Assembly: GCA_963793105.1 (NCBI GenBank)
Contig: CAWBZB010000008.1
Coordinates: 62,001-126,000, forward strand
Reading direction: 5' to 3'
Source of the DNA: UBA10649 sp963793105
GTDB taxonomy: Bacteria > Actinomycetota > Actinomycetes > S36-B12
DNA: 64,000 bases
The notes below the pieces were generated by a model. It did not search any database and was not told the DNA's origin. It saw only the letters and a program-made list of their open reading frames with translations. Shown piece by piece: positions 24,977 through 33,764 of this stretch. Position 1 is the first letter of the stretch. Each line of letters opens with the position of its first letter. Made by a program: the position numbers and the translations under genes.

Positions 24977-25907
24977 AGAGCACCTCCAGCAGACGGGCGT
25001 TGTACGCATCCGGGTCGACAAGGAATTCGTCGAGGTCGAAGGTGACCGGTGCCTGGCGATACCGGTACGTGCCGCTCTCCACCTCTTGGATAATTGACCG
25101 GTACTCGGTCTCGTCGATTTGGCGGAACTTCACGATGTCGCCGGGACGGAAGAAGATCATGAAGTCCTTGAAGTCCTCAAGCTTCTGCTCCGGGTCGAAA
25201 ATCGGCACAGGGGTTATCCCGAACATCTGATAGCCGCCAGCACCGCGCACGCTGTAGATGGCCGCGAAACAGCCGCCATGCCCGATCGTCTGCTTGGGCG
25301 TGTCCGTCCGCGGCCGGACGTACTTGGGGACCTCGAGCTGTCGCTCCATCGGCACCATCTGGAACAGGAAGGGCAGGCCCGCCACGAAACCCACCATCGA
25401 GGTGATCCACGGCGATCCTGAATGCGCGTCAATGAATGCCTGCTTGGACGGCAGGTCGTTCTCGATTGCCGCGAACTCGAGGTCGTCGCCTTCGGGACGC
25501 TGATGCCGGTCGCGGAACCGAGCTCCCGTTTCGGTGGTGTAGGGGTCGCCGTACCACACGGGCAACTCGAAGATGCGGGTCTCCAGGGCATGCTTCTTGA
25601 GAGAGTCCAGCCGCGATTCCGCATCCCGTACGAGCCGCTCAAGATCGGCTGGGGGCATGACGTCCGGGTCGAATCGGATGAGGAGCGAGGCATTGGATGG
25701 GCAAATATCGACGATGCCGTCAATGTGCTGTGACTCAAGGTCGCCCGCCATCGCCATCGCCCGGAAATTGGCCTCCAGGCTCATTGCCTCCGCGAGCTGG
25801 ACGACGAGATGCTCGTCGGCCCCCCACGAGTACCGGCTTTCCGAACCGCTCACCGCAGCCACCTCCATGGTTTCGTCATCACGTGGGCCATGCTTCGTCA
25901 CATCCAT
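24966..25907 (-). CDS. Carboxyltransferase family protein, PxpB/KipI-like (AHS1 domain), long form
   Basis: A 313-residue AHS1-domain protein (KipI/PxpB/allophanate-hydrolase subunit 1 family). Typical PxpB is about 220 residues; this one has an N-terminal part and an insertion of about 60 residues around RFRDRHQRPEGDDLEFAAIE. Family features: ISLEANFRA-like start region, LLIRFDPDVM, FELPVWYG, SMVGFVAGLPFLFQM (oxyanion area), RTDTPKQTIGHGGCFAAIYS and GGYQMFGITPVPIFDPEQ. Its start overlaps the biotin carboxylase stop by 10 bases and its end overlaps the pxpC-like gene, so all three are coupled. The long form and context point to a urea-carboxylase-like partner role. Substrate unknown. Confidence 0.85.
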   Translation of the reverse strand: MDVTKHGPRDDETMEVAAVSGSESRYSWGADEHLVVQLAEAMSLEANFRAMAMAGDLESQHIDGIVDICPSNASLLIRFDPDVMPPADLERLVRDAESRLDSLKKHALETRIFELPVWYGDPYTTETGARFRDRHQRPEGDDLEFAAIENDLPSKQAFIDAHSGSPWITSMVGFVAGLPFLFQMVPMERQLEVPKYVRPRTDTPKQTIGHGGCFAAIYSVRGAGGYQMFGITPVPIFDPEQKLEDFKDFMIFFRPGDIVKFRQIDETEYRSIIQEVESGTYRYRQAPVTFDLDEFLVDPDAYNARLLEVLYGN

Positions 25908-27232
25908 CTGTCGACGGACGTCGTGTCATAGTCGCCTACCTGGAATCCGTGCCGCGTCAGGATCGAAGCCAAGAACGGAGCCGTCGTCTTCACGCCTTCG
26001 ATACGGATCTCGGCGAGTGCCCGCAGGGCTCGCTGAATCGTCTCGTTTCGCGTGCGACCACTCACGATGATCTTGGCCAGCAGCGAGTCGTAGTACGGGC
26101 TCACGGCAGATCCCTCGATGAACCCGCTGTCCACGCGCACGAACGGCCCGCTCGGGAGGACGAATCGCTCGAGAGTGCCCGGCGAGGGCATGAACTGGAA
26201 GTCCGGGTCCTCCGCATTCAGCCTGATCTCGATGGCGTGACCGCGCGGGGCGACGTCCTCCTGGGTGAAAGAGAGTTGCTCCCCCCGGGCTACGCGCAGC
26301 TGCTCAGCGACCAAGTCAATGCCCGTCACGGTCTCCGTGATCGGATGCTCCACCTGGATCCGCGTGTTCATCTCGATGAAGAAGTACCTGTGCGTAGTGG
26401 GCTCGTACAGGAACTCCACGGTTCCCGCTCCGGTGTAGGCGACCGCAGCAGCGAGGGCTACGGCCGACGAGCACATCTCGTCACGAACGTGCTCGGGCAG
26501 GAGCGGTGCCGGGGTCTCCTCGATCAGCTTCTGTCTGCGTCGCTGCACGGAGCATTCCCGCTCGCCCAGGTGCACGAAGTTCTCTCCGTCTCCGAACACC
26601 TGCACCTCGATGTGCTTGGCGCCCTGCACGAATCGTTCGAGGTACACCTCCGCACTGCCGAAGGCCGATAGCGCCTCCGCTTGCGCAACGGGAAGCAGGT
26701 CGCGAAGTTCCTGCTCGTTGGCAGCGATGCGGATGCCACGGCCACCGCCTCCGGCGGACGCCTTGACGGCAACCGGGTAGCCGGTGTGCTGGGCCACGGC
26801 GACCGCCACCTCGATGTCGGCGACAGGCCCGTCGGAACCCGGGATGGTCGGAACGCCGGCATCAATCGCCGCCCGAATGGCCTGGGCCTTGTCGCCCATC
26901 TGACGGATGGCCTCGGGGCTGGGGCCTACGAAAACCAGACCCTTCTGCCGCAATCGCTCTGCGAAATCGGCCCGCTCCGACAGGAAGCCGTACCCGGGGT
27001 GGACTGCCTCTGCACCGCTCGCCATGGCCGCCGCGATGATGTTGTCGATCACGAGGTAGCTCTTGGTTGCCTGCGCGGGACCGATCACTTCGACGAAGTC
27101 CGCGAGCGTAGCGTGCAGCGCATCGACGTCCGCCTCGCTGGCGACGGCCACCGTCTCGATGCCCAACTCGCGTGCGGCTCGGATGATACGGACCGCGATC
27201 TCACCACGGTTGGCAACCAGGAGTCTCTTCAT
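25898..27232 (-). CDS. Biotin carboxylase (AccC-like)
   Basis: ATP-grasp biotin carboxylase, 444 residues, forming carboxybiotin from bicarbonate and ATP on the separate carrier protein. Motifs: KRLLVANRGEIAVRIIRAAR (start), HPGYGFLSE, VKASAGGGGRGIRI (glycine-rich ATP loop), RRRQKLIEETPAP, FIEMNTRIQVEHPITE (catalytic) and GHAIEIRLNAEDP. It is sandwiched between the biotinyl carrier gene (no gap) and the pxpB-like gene (10-base overlap). No acyl-CoA carboxyltransferase gene is present, so its acceptor is most likely the Kip/AHS-type pair next door, as in urea carboxylase but with separate subunits. Confidence 0.94.
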   Translation of the reverse strand: MKRLLVANRGEIAVRIIRAARELGIETVAVASEADVDALHATLADFVEVIGPAQATKSYLVIDNIIAAAMASGAEAVHPGYGFLSERADFAERLRQKGLVFVGPSPEAIRQMGDKAQAIRAAIDAGVPTIPGSDGPVADIEVAVAVAQHTGYPVAVKASAGGGGRGIRIAANEQELRDLLPVAQAEALSAFGSAEVYLERFVQGAKHIEVQVFGDGENFVHLGERECSVQRRRQKLIEETPAPLLPEHVRDEMCSSAVALAAAVAYTGAGTVEFLYEPTTHRYFFIEMNTRIQVEHPITETVTGIDLVAEQLRVARGEQLSFTQEDVAPRGHAIEIRLNAEDPDFQFMPSPGTLERFVLPSGPFVRVDSGFIEGSAVSPYYDSLLAKIIVSGRTRNETIQRALRALAEIRIEGVKTTAPFLASILTRHGFQVGDYDTTSVDRWM

Positions 27233-27481
27233 CTACTCGCTGACCTCCAGGGTCGCGATGATGTCACCAGGGCCGACCACGGCCTCGTTTTCGGTGGTGA
27301 ACGCGACAACCGTCCCGTCCGCACCGGCCCTGATCTCGGCGAACTGCTTCATGACCTCCACCAGGCCGATCGTCTGGCCAGCGGTCACCGCGTCGCCGGG
27401 AGCCGCGTACTCAGGCTCGTCTGGGCTCGGCCGACGGTAGAACACGCCCGGAATGGGGGTTCGCACCTCGTGAATTGCCAC
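27233..27481 (-). CDS. Biotin carboxyl carrier protein (biotinyl domain)
   Basis: An 82-residue stand-alone biotinyl domain. The biotinylation motif is EVMKQF with Lys45, a variant of the usual EAMKM. The surrounding VRTPIPGVFYRRPSPDEPEY, AAPGDAVTAGQTIGLV and IRAGADGTVVAF form the lipoyl/biotinyl sandwich. It lacks the long Ala/Pro-rich N-terminus of AccB, so only the swinging domain is made. It directly precedes the biotin carboxylase and must be modified by a biotin ligase not encoded in the window. Confidence 0.92.
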   Translation of the reverse strand: MAIHEVRTPIPGVFYRRPSPDEPEYAAPGDAVTAGQTIGLVEVMKQFAEIRAGADGTVVAFTTENEAVVGPGDIIATLEVSE

Positions 27482-27504
27482 GCTGCTCTCTCCTTCGTGA
27501 GGTT

Positions 27505-28242
27505 CTACTTGGTCTGACTTGACGCGAACTCATCGACGACGCGGCGTACGGCTTCGGCAGCCTGCACGGCCCCCGGGGTGTCGGAATGGACGCAGATGCT
27601 GTCGAAGCGAACCTCCACCCTCTCGCCCGTATCGGAGACGACGCAGCCGTCCACGAGGCCCCTCTTCGCCCGCTCCGCCGCGACTTCCGGCGGGGTCGCG
27701 TGGGGACGTCGCACGATGATCAATGAGCCATCAGCACGGTAGGCGAGGTCGACGTACAGCTCTCCGACAAAGGGCACGCCACGGCGATCCGCGACGCGCT
27801 GGTGAGTAGTGCCGGCCATCCCGTACACCGGCACCTGGTACAGCTCCGCCACATCGCACACCGCGTCCATGAGCGCCTCGTCGCGGGCGACCATGCCATA
27901 GAGCGATCCGTGGGGCTTGATGTGGTCGAGGGGCAAGCCCTCAACGGCTAGGAAAGCGCTGAGCGCACCGACCTGGTACAGCACCAGATCACGTACCTCC
28001 TCTGGTAGCAGCTTCATCTCCCGCCGACCGAAGCCGGCCAGGTCCGGCAGGCCAGGATGCGCGCCCACCGTCACCCCGGCTTTCGCCGCCTTGACGACGG
28101 TCTCGTGGATGCCCACCGGATCCCCGGAATGGAACCCGCAGGCGACGTTCGCCGTGTCGATGAGACCGAGTAGCCCATCGTCGTTGCCGAACGAGTGGAT
28201 CCCGAACGACTCTCCCATGTCGGAATTGACCGTGACGGTCAT
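27505..28242 (-). CDS. pxpA: LamB/YcsF family protein (5-oxoprolinase subunit A-like)
   Basis: A 245-residue PxpA/YcsF-family protein, which with PxpB and PxpC forms the ATP-dependent bacterial 5-oxoprolinase. Motifs: VNSDMGESFG (start), ANVACGFHSGDP, VGAHPGLPDLAGFGRREM, HIKPHGSLYGM and SICVHSDTPGAV. The start at 28242 follows AAAGGAG and overlaps the acetyltransferase stop (ATGA). In contrast to ordinary pxpABC operons, biotin carboxylase and carrier genes lie between pxpA and pxpB/C. The substrate may be 5-oxoproline or another lactam or ureide. Confidence 0.9.
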   Translation of the reverse strand: MTVTVNSDMGESFGIHSFGNDDGLLGLIDTANVACGFHSGDPVGIHETVVKAAKAGVTVGAHPGLPDLAGFGRREMKLLPEEVRDLVLYQVGALSAFLAVEGLPLDHIKPHGSLYGMVARDEALMDAVCDVAELYQVPVYGMAGTTHQRVADRRGVPFVGELYVDLAYRADGSLIIVRRPHATPPEVAAERAKRGLVDGCVVSDTGERVEVRFDSICVHSDTPGAVQAAEAVRRVVDEFASSQTK

Positions 28243-28796
28243 GACAGTGCTCCTTTCATCTCCTCGGGCAATTCGCCCGGCGTCATGTCGTAGGTGACCC
28301 ACATCGTGCGCGTCGCGAACGCGTCGTAGACTCCGCGGGCCCGATGGTTGTCATCGGCAGTGATCCACCGGATCACCGTCCAGCCGTTGTCGCTGGCGAC
28401 CTGCCGAAGTCCGTGGAGCAGCGCGTCGACCACCCCCGAGCCACGCGCCTCCGCGTCCACTAGCAGATCGTCCAGGAAGCATCCGACACTGCCCGCCAGT
28501 GGACGGGTGAACGCCCGGTAGTGGGCCAGTCCCCACGCGACGCCGTCAGCATCCTTGGCCAGCAGGCACTGCAGCGGATGGCCGGGATCCATGAGCCAGG
28601 ACCACACGAGATCCTGGTGCTCCGCACGCACCGCAACGGTGTAATGCTCGGCGAACTGCCCGTATAGGTGGCGCCAGCGCTCCTTGTCCTCCGGAGTCGG
28701 AGGGACGAGGTGGAAGGTGGCCGCGGAGGCGAGTAGCTCCGGCCGGCCGACATGCGCGGGCGGCTGGGGGGCGCCGGTGGGGATGGACACGGTCAC
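28239..28796 (-). CDS. GNAT family acetyltransferase
   Basis: A 185-residue GNAT-fold protein; VGCFLDDLLVDAEARGSGVVDALLHGLRQ contains the acetyl-CoA pyrophosphate-binding stretch (residues about 104-132), followed by WTVIRWITADDNHRARGVYDAF. GTG start overlapping the livM stop, and ATGA overlap with pxpA, so it is embedded in the transport-catabolism operon. It may acetylate the pathway substrate, product or a toxic analogue; nothing in the sequence decides. Confidence 0.82.
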   Translation of the reverse strand: MTVSIPTGAPQPPAHVGRPELLASAATFHLVPPTPEDKERWRHLYGQFAEHYTVAVRAEHQDLVWSWLMDPGHPLQCLLAKDADGVAWGLAHYRAFTRPLAGSVGCFLDDLLVDAEARGSGVVDALLHGLRQVASDNGWTVIRWITADDNHRARGVYDAFATRTMWVTYDMTPGELPEEMKGALS

Positions 28797-29887
28797 ACCG
28801 ACTCGACCTCCACGCGAGCGTCAGCGTCCTGCGCGGCAGTCGGCGCCCCGGTGCGTCGCCGGCGCCGCAGGAGATCGGTGATCTCGCGCCCACCGGTCAG
28901 GCCCTCCGGGCGCCAAATCAGGACGATGAGCATGATCAGCGCCAGCACCATCTCGGTGAGGCCGGGCGCCTCGATCTGAGGAATCGGGCCGATTCCCTGC
29001 GTCTCGATGGTGCGCAGGAACTCCGACAGGATCTGCACAGCCAGGACGCCGACCACGGCACCGGTGAGACTGCCCAGTCCGCCGATCACGAGCATGGCCA
29101 GGGTGAAGAACGTCAGCGAAAAGCCGAAGGTCGACGCGGAGAAGGAGGCGATGTAGTGCCCGTACAGCGCGCCGCCGAGACCGGCGATGGCACACCCGAA
29201 TACCCAGCCCCACAGTCGCTCCACGGGAACGGAGATCCCGATGGCCATGGCTGCCTTGTCGTCCTCGCGCGTGGCGATCAGGCGGCGTCCGCGTCGGGTC
29301 ACCTGGTAGAGCGCGGCTATGGCGATGGCAATGCCGACGCCGACCAGTGCCCACCAGATCGTGGTCTCCTTCGGCACGCCGACCATCGTCGACTCACCGC
29401 GCGTCACCGCCTTCCACTTCGTCACGATGACCGTGACGACGACGAGGAAGGCAAGAGTCCCGATACCGGCGGCAAGGCCGGACAGTCGCACGAGTGGGAT
29501 GCCGACGAGGAGGGCGATGACCGCCGTGAAGCCGACCGCGATCGCGATGCCGAGCGGCACCGGCACGGAAACCTCGATGATCCAACTCAGGAACCCCGGC
29601 ATGTCCGGGAACAGGCTCGGCTTCTGCTCGGTAGGGATGGTCAGCAGCGCCGACGTGTAGGCCGCGATCATCGCGAAGGCGACCGAGCCGAACGAGATGA
29701 CCCCGGAGTTGCCCGAGAACACATGCAGTCCGATCACGATGATCATCAGGATCAAGGCCGTGGACCCGCGCTGCACGAGGGAGATGTCGTCGAAGACCAC
29801 GACGGCTACGGTCATGATCGCCAAGGGCACGACGAGCAGTCCGGTCAGCCAGGCCCAGCGCGACCACGTGGAGATGGAGTCACTCAT
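28793..29887 (-). CDS. livM: Branched-chain amino acid type ABC transporter permease LivM
   Basis: Inner-membrane permease, 364 residues, with about nine hydrophobic segments from residue 12 on. The family signatures are GLHVFSGNSGVISFGSVAFA (residues about 50-70) and AMLVIGGLGSLTGAVVGVLAV, with the EDDKAAMAIGI coupling loop to the ATPases between. A basic C-terminal tail follows. Start ATG at 29887 overlapping the livH stop by one base. HAAT-family transporters of this type carry hydrophobic amino acids, amides, urea and ureides. Confidence 0.93.
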   Translation of the reverse strand: MSDSISTWSRWAWLTGLLVVPLAIMTVAVVVFDDISLVQRGSTALILMIIVIGLHVFSGNSGVISFGSVAFAMIAAYTSALLTIPTEQKPSLFPDMPGFLSWIIEVSVPVPLGIAIAVGFTAVIALLVGIPLVRLSGLAAGIGTLAFLVVVTVIVTKWKAVTRGESTMVGVPKETTIWWALVGVGIAIAIAALYQVTRRGRRLIATREDDKAAMAIGISVPVERLWGWVFGCAIAGLGGALYGHYIASFSASTFGFSLTFFTLAMLVIGGLGSLTGAVVGVLAVQILSEFLRTIETQGIGPIPQIEAPGLTEMVLALIMLIVLIWRPEGLTGGREITDLLRRRRRTGAPTAAQDADARVEVESV

Positions 29888-30762
29888 CAGACACGCACCC
29901 CCTTCGCGGCAACGAGGCCGGCAGGTCGGATCAGGAGGACCACGATCACCAGCGCGTACAGGAAGGCATCCGCGAAGACGCGAAGCTCCAGCGGAAGAAG
30001 CGCATTGAGCATCGTGTAGACGAAGCCCATCAGGAAGCCACCCAGCGCGGCGCCCGGCATGCTGCCGAGGCCGCCGATCACAGCCCCTACAAATGCGATG
30101 AGAACGATCGACTCGCCGCTGGACCAGCTCACATTGGTCCGGCTGGAGAAGAAGAGCATCGCGACGATCGCGGCGATCACGCCGGAGATCACGAATGCCG
30201 ATGCGATGACCCGGTTGGACTTGATGCCCACGAGGGATGCCATCTCCACATCCTCGGTTGATGCGCGCAGCTGAATGCCTATGTCGGTCTTGCGCAGGAG
30301 CAGTGCAAGGGCGACCAGCACCACGAGGGTTATGACGATCGTCAGCATGCTGAGCAGCGAGATCCGCAGAGTACCCACCTCGTACTGGGTCGAGAGGCCC
30401 TCGAACTGCTCCAGCGGCCGAGGGTTGGCTCCGAAGGCGACGCGGGCGGCCTGCTGCAGCAGTTGTGCCAGCGCGAACGAGGTGATCAGCATGGTCATGG
30501 CGGTGGCGTGCCGAACGGGTCGGAAGGCCAACCGCTCCATGAGGAGCGACACCACGACGACGGCAAGGACCGTGCCGGCGATGAGCAGCCACCATGGCTG
30601 GCTGCGAAGCATGATCATGGTGAAGCCACCGATCATGACGAGCTGGCCGTAGGCGAAGTTCATGAGGCCCATGACACTGAAGACCAGTGCGAGCCCGAGC
30701 GTCATCAACGCGTACAGGGCCCCGGTGCCGATGGCGTCAAGGATGTACTGGACCCACACCAT
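29887..30762 (-). CDS. livH: Branched-chain amino acid type ABC transporter permease LivH
   Basis: Inner-membrane permease, 291 residues, starting MVWVQYILDAIGTGALYALM. Family features: GLALVFSVMGLMNFAYGQLVMIG, the EAA-like loop RASTEDVEMASLVGIKSNRV and VGAVIGGLGSMPGAALGGFLMG. It begins one base after the livF stop. A longer open frame reaching 30939 lies inside livF and has no membrane character. Confidence 0.93.
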   Translation of the reverse strand: MVWVQYILDAIGTGALYALMTLGLALVFSVMGLMNFAYGQLVMIGGFTMIMLRSQPWWLLIAGTVLAVVVVSLLMERLAFRPVRHATAMTMLITSFALAQLLQQAARVAFGANPRPLEQFEGLSTQYEVGTLRISLLSMLTIVITLVVLVALALLLRKTDIGIQLRASTEDVEMASLVGIKSNRVIASAFVISGVIAAIVAMLFFSSRTNVSWSSGESIVLIAFVGAVIGGLGSMPGAALGGFLMGFVYTMLNALLPLELRVFADAFLYALVIVVLLIRPAGLVAAKGVRV

Positions 30763-30763
30763 G

Positions 30764-31486
30764 TCAGACCGTCCCGAAGCGCAGATACTCAGCGCCGATC
30801 TTGGTGACGTCGACATTGTCGCCACCCCTGGCCTCGGTCTCGATGACCCCGCCAGTTCGCATGACGTAGTAGCGGTCGCAGGCGCGGATTGCCTGAGCCG
30901 CGTTCTGCTCCACCAGAAGGATCGTCGAGCCCTGGGCACGCAGCTCTAGCAGAAGTTCGAAGACCTGGTCCACGATCTGGGGAGCCAGGCCGAGGGACGG
31001 CTCATCCAGGAGGAGCAGCTTGGGCTTGCTCATCAGGGCCCTTGCGATCGCCAACTGCTGCTGCTCGCCTCCGGAGAGCAGGCCCGCCATGCGCTGGGCG
31101 TACTTGCCCAGCACCGGAAAGCGGTCGATCATCTCGTCTAGGGACTGGCTCTTCTCGCCGCGATCTCTTCGGGTGGTGGCCCCCACAATTAGGTTCTCCC
31201 GAACGGTCAGCCGAGTGAAGATGTGTCGGCCCTCGGGAACGACAGCGATGCCGCTACGCAGGATCTCGCCCGGGTCCCGCCCCTGGATCTCCTTCCCCTC
31301 GTAGCTGATCGAGCCGGCAGCCGGCTTGATCAGACCGCTGATCGCCTTGACGGTGGAGCTCTTGCCAACGCCGTTGTGGCCGATGAGCGAGACGAACTCC
31401 CCTTCATCGAGGTGCAGGTCGAGGCCCTTGACCGCGACGGCCTGCCCGTAGGTGATGCGCACGCCACGCAGGCCGAGGAGGCTCAT
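30764..31486 (-). CDS. livF: Branched-chain amino acid type ABC transporter ATP-binding protein LivF
   Basis: A 240-residue ABC ATPase: Walker A GHNGVGKSS, Q-loop region VPEGRHIFTRLTVRENL (typical LivF), signature LLSGGEQQQLAIARAL, Walker B LLLLDEPSLGLAP and the switch region VEQN, where LivF proteins carry glutamine-asparagine rather than histidine. ATGA overlap with livG before it, and livH follows after one base. Confidence 0.94.
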   Translation of the reverse strand: MSLLGLRGVRITYGQAVAVKGLDLHLDEGEFVSLIGHNGVGKSSTVKAISGLIKPAAGSISYEGKEIQGRDPGEILRSGIAVVPEGRHIFTRLTVRENLIVGATTRRDRGEKSQSLDEMIDRFPVLGKYAQRMAGLLSGGEQQQLAIARALMSKPKLLLLDEPSLGLAPQIVDQVFELLLELRAQGSTILLVEQNAAQAIRACDRYYVMRTGGVIETEARGGDNVDVTKIGAEYLRFGTV

Positions 31487-32223
31487 GAGTGGTCCTTCCC
31501 GAAGTACGCCTCGATCACGAGTGGGTTCGCTCGGACCTCGTCGGGAGTCCCGACGGCGATGGTCCGGCCCGAGTCCATGACGTGCACGTCCTCGCAGATG
31601 CCGAAGATCACGGACATGTCATGCTCCACGAGCAGCACCCCGCACTGCAGCGCGTCGCGGACCTCGACGATCGTCGACGACAGGTCCGAGGTCTCGGCCT
31701 CGTCGAGCCCGGCCGCCGGCTCGTCCATGAGCAGGAAGTCGGGCGCGCAGGCCACTGCACGGGCGATCCCGACGCGTCGGCCATCACCCAGTGCGACCGT
31801 GCCCGCAACCTCGCTGGACAACTGGGCGATCCCCAGGAGCTCGAGCGCCTCCATCGCGGCGACGCGCCCTACCTGGCCGTGGAGCCCGGCGCCCATGGCG
31901 CCGAGCTCCACGTTCTCAAGCACGGAGAGTCGCTTGAAGATTCGCGTGTCCTGAAACGTGCGAACCAGGCCATGCTGCGCGACTTTCGTTGGTGACCAGT
32001 TCGTGATGTCTTGCTCGCCTAGCTGCACGCTCCCCGCGGTCAGCGGCACGAAGCCGCTGACCGCGTTGAAGAGGGTGGACTTGCCTGCGCCGTTCGGGCC
32101 GATGAGGCCGTGGATGCGCCCCCTCGTCACCTCCAAGCTCACGTCATCGACGGCTTTGACGCCCTCGAAGTAGACGCAGAGACCTGTGGTGGCGAGTCGA
32201 TCAGTCCGATCGGATCTGGGCAC
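31483..32223 (-). CDS. livG: Branched-chain amino acid type ABC transporter ATP-binding protein LivG
   Basis: A 246-residue ABC ATPase: Walker A GPNGAGKST, RTFQDTRIFKRLSVLENVEL (LivG-type Q-loop), Walker B FLLMDEPAAGLDEAE and the switch VEHDM. The signature motif is degenerate, VALGDGRRVGIARAVA, where LSxGxQRxLxIARAL is expected; the first serine and the glutamine are not conserved. The start is placed at a GTG at 32223 with AAGGAAGG upstream; an in-frame ATG at 32313 would overlap the binding-protein gene and adds a non-conserved leader. Confidence 0.88.
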   Translation of the reverse strand: MPRSDRTDRLATTGLCVYFEGVKAVDDVSLEVTRGRIHGLIGPNGAGKSTLFNAVSGFVPLTAGSVQLGEQDITNWSPTKVAQHGLVRTFQDTRIFKRLSVLENVELGAMGAGLHGQVGRVAAMEALELLGIAQLSSEVAGTVALGDGRRVGIARAVACAPDFLLMDEPAAGLDEAETSDLSSTIVEVRDALQCGVLLVEHDMSVIFGICEDVHVMDSGRTIAVGTPDEVRANPLVIEAYFGKDHS

Positions 32224-32269
32224 CTGGCACCGGTCCTTCCTTCCTCTCCTGGGAGTGCGCTGAACTGCT

Positions 32270-33589
32270 TCAGCTTGCGGACTGCGCAGCCTCGCAAGGA
32301 TTGCCCGGATCAACCGCAGCGATCTTCTCCGGGGTGATCAGCTGAACGAACGTACCCTGACCGTCCTGGTACTCCACGACGCGCTGCTCACGCCCGGTCG
32401 TGTGGTGGCAGGTGTCCGACCAGGCGATCTCACCGGTGAGGTAGTCGGTCGGCGGCATCGTCTCGAACGCGCTGATGATCGCCGGGCCGTCCGTGCTGCC
32501 CGCCGTCTCGACGGCAGCTCCGAGCGCCTTACCGAGCTCGTACGAGAGCACCGGGTAGGCGAGGGTGGGCGGAGCGCCCCACTTGGTGGTGAATGCGTCA
32601 GAGAAGGTCTTCACATCCGGATCCGGGTCACCCTCGCAGTAGGCCGGCATGCAAGCGAACGGCAGCGAGTAGAAGTCGCTGATGTTCGGGATGGAGCCGG
32701 TCACGAGCGTGCCGTCGACGGCAGCGCCCGGCATCATGATCGGGGTCTCGATGCCCGCGTCACGAATGGCCTTGATCATCGTGGTGGCCGCCGGGACGAC
32801 GGACGGGACGATGATGACATCGGCATCCGCAGCCGCGTCGCGAAGGCGCGTCACGTTGGCCGACGGGTCGAGCTGCTCGTTGCCGGTGAAGACATCCTCG
32901 CCGACGATGGTGCCGCCGAGCTCTGTCCAGCGGCCCTTGAAGTAGGCGCCGAGGGACTTGGTGTACTCGAGCAGGTCGTCCTGCATGACGTACGCGTTCT
33001 TCCAACCCTTGGTGTTGTACGCGAACTCGGCAGCCGCGGAGCCCTTGAACGCGTTGCCCGGCGACGGGCTGAGCGACATTGGGCCGACGGTGACGAGATC
33101 GGTGCCCTTGCGGTCACCCAGGCACAGGGACAGTGCCGGGATGTTGTTCGCCTGAGCTACCGTCGCTGCGGGTGCGGCGAAGTCGAAGTCGCACGTGGTG
33201 ACGATGATGTTGGCTCCCGCGTCGACCGCCTCTTGCGCGATCTGCGTGGTGAGGGCCGGATCCGACTTGGTGTCGGTCCACGTGACCGTCGCCTGCTGGC
33301 CGCCGATTCCGCCCGCGGCGTTGAGCTCGTCGATCGCCATCGTGAAGGCCTGGGCCGGCTCAATATCGAAGGGCGAGATGATGCCGGTCTTGGCAGCAAC
33401 GATGTGGATGTTGAGCGGCTCGATGTCGCCGCCCGTGGCCGCCGGCGCCTCAGATTCCGCCGGCGCCTCAGATGCCGCGGGCGCCTCGGATGCGGCTGCC
33501 GACGACTCGGTCGACGTGCTGCTGCTGGAGCAGCCCGCGACCAGGAGCCCCGCCGCGGCGGCGACCCCAATCCAACCCTTGACTCTCAT
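32270..33589 (-). CDS. Branched-chain amino acid type substrate-binding lipoprotein
   Basis: A 439-residue periplasmic-binding-type lipoprotein. Signal peptide with lipobox LVAGC (Cys20), then a low-complexity linker of repeated SEAPA units (about residues 25-52), then a Leu/Ile/Val-binding fold: VTWTDTKSDPALTTQIAQEAV, NIIVTTCDFDF, GWKNAYVMQDDLLEYTKSLG, VFTGNEQLDPSANVTRLRDA. It captures the substrate for the LivHMFG transporter. A ribosome site AGAAGGAG precedes the ATG. It is probably the first gene of the transport-to-cupin operon; a 47-base gap separates it from livG. Confidence 0.92.
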   Translation of the reverse strand: MRVKGWIGVAAAAGLLVAGCSSSSTSTESSAAASEAPAASEAPAESEAPAATGGDIEPLNIHIVAAKTGIISPFDIEPAQAFTMAIDELNAAGGIGGQQATVTWTDTKSDPALTTQIAQEAVDAGANIIVTTCDFDFAAPAATVAQANNIPALSLCLGDRKGTDLVTVGPMSLSPSPGNAFKGSAAAEFAYNTKGWKNAYVMQDDLLEYTKSLGAYFKGRWTELGGTIVGEDVFTGNEQLDPSANVTRLRDAAADADVIIVPSVVPAATTMIKAIRDAGIETPIMMPGAAVDGTLVTGSIPNISDFYSLPFACMPAYCEGDPDPDVKTFSDAFTTKWGAPPTLAYPVLSYELGKALGAAVETAGSTDGPAIISAFETMPPTDYLTGEIAWSDTCHHTTGREQRVVEYQDGQGTFVQLITPEKIAAVDPGNPCEAAQSAS

Positions 33590-33764
33590 TCGGACTCTCC
33601 TTCTCTTTGGCGTTCTCTATTGCATTGACTTGCCTACGGGAAACCGACCGATCTACGGCCCGACGCGGCCGGACGCGGGTGATAGCCCACGCCCAGCCGC
33701 CTACCGATCTAATGATCGTTACTTCTGCGCCAGATGTTGGTGATTGTTTGCGAATTGTTACCAC

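Noticed and set aside
33705..33718. CGATC-TAAT-GATCG inverted repeat upstream of livJ
   Set aside because: Five-base arms are weak and it lies more than 100 bases from livJ; a partial look-alike near 10951 is part of a -10 region. Not enough to call an operator.
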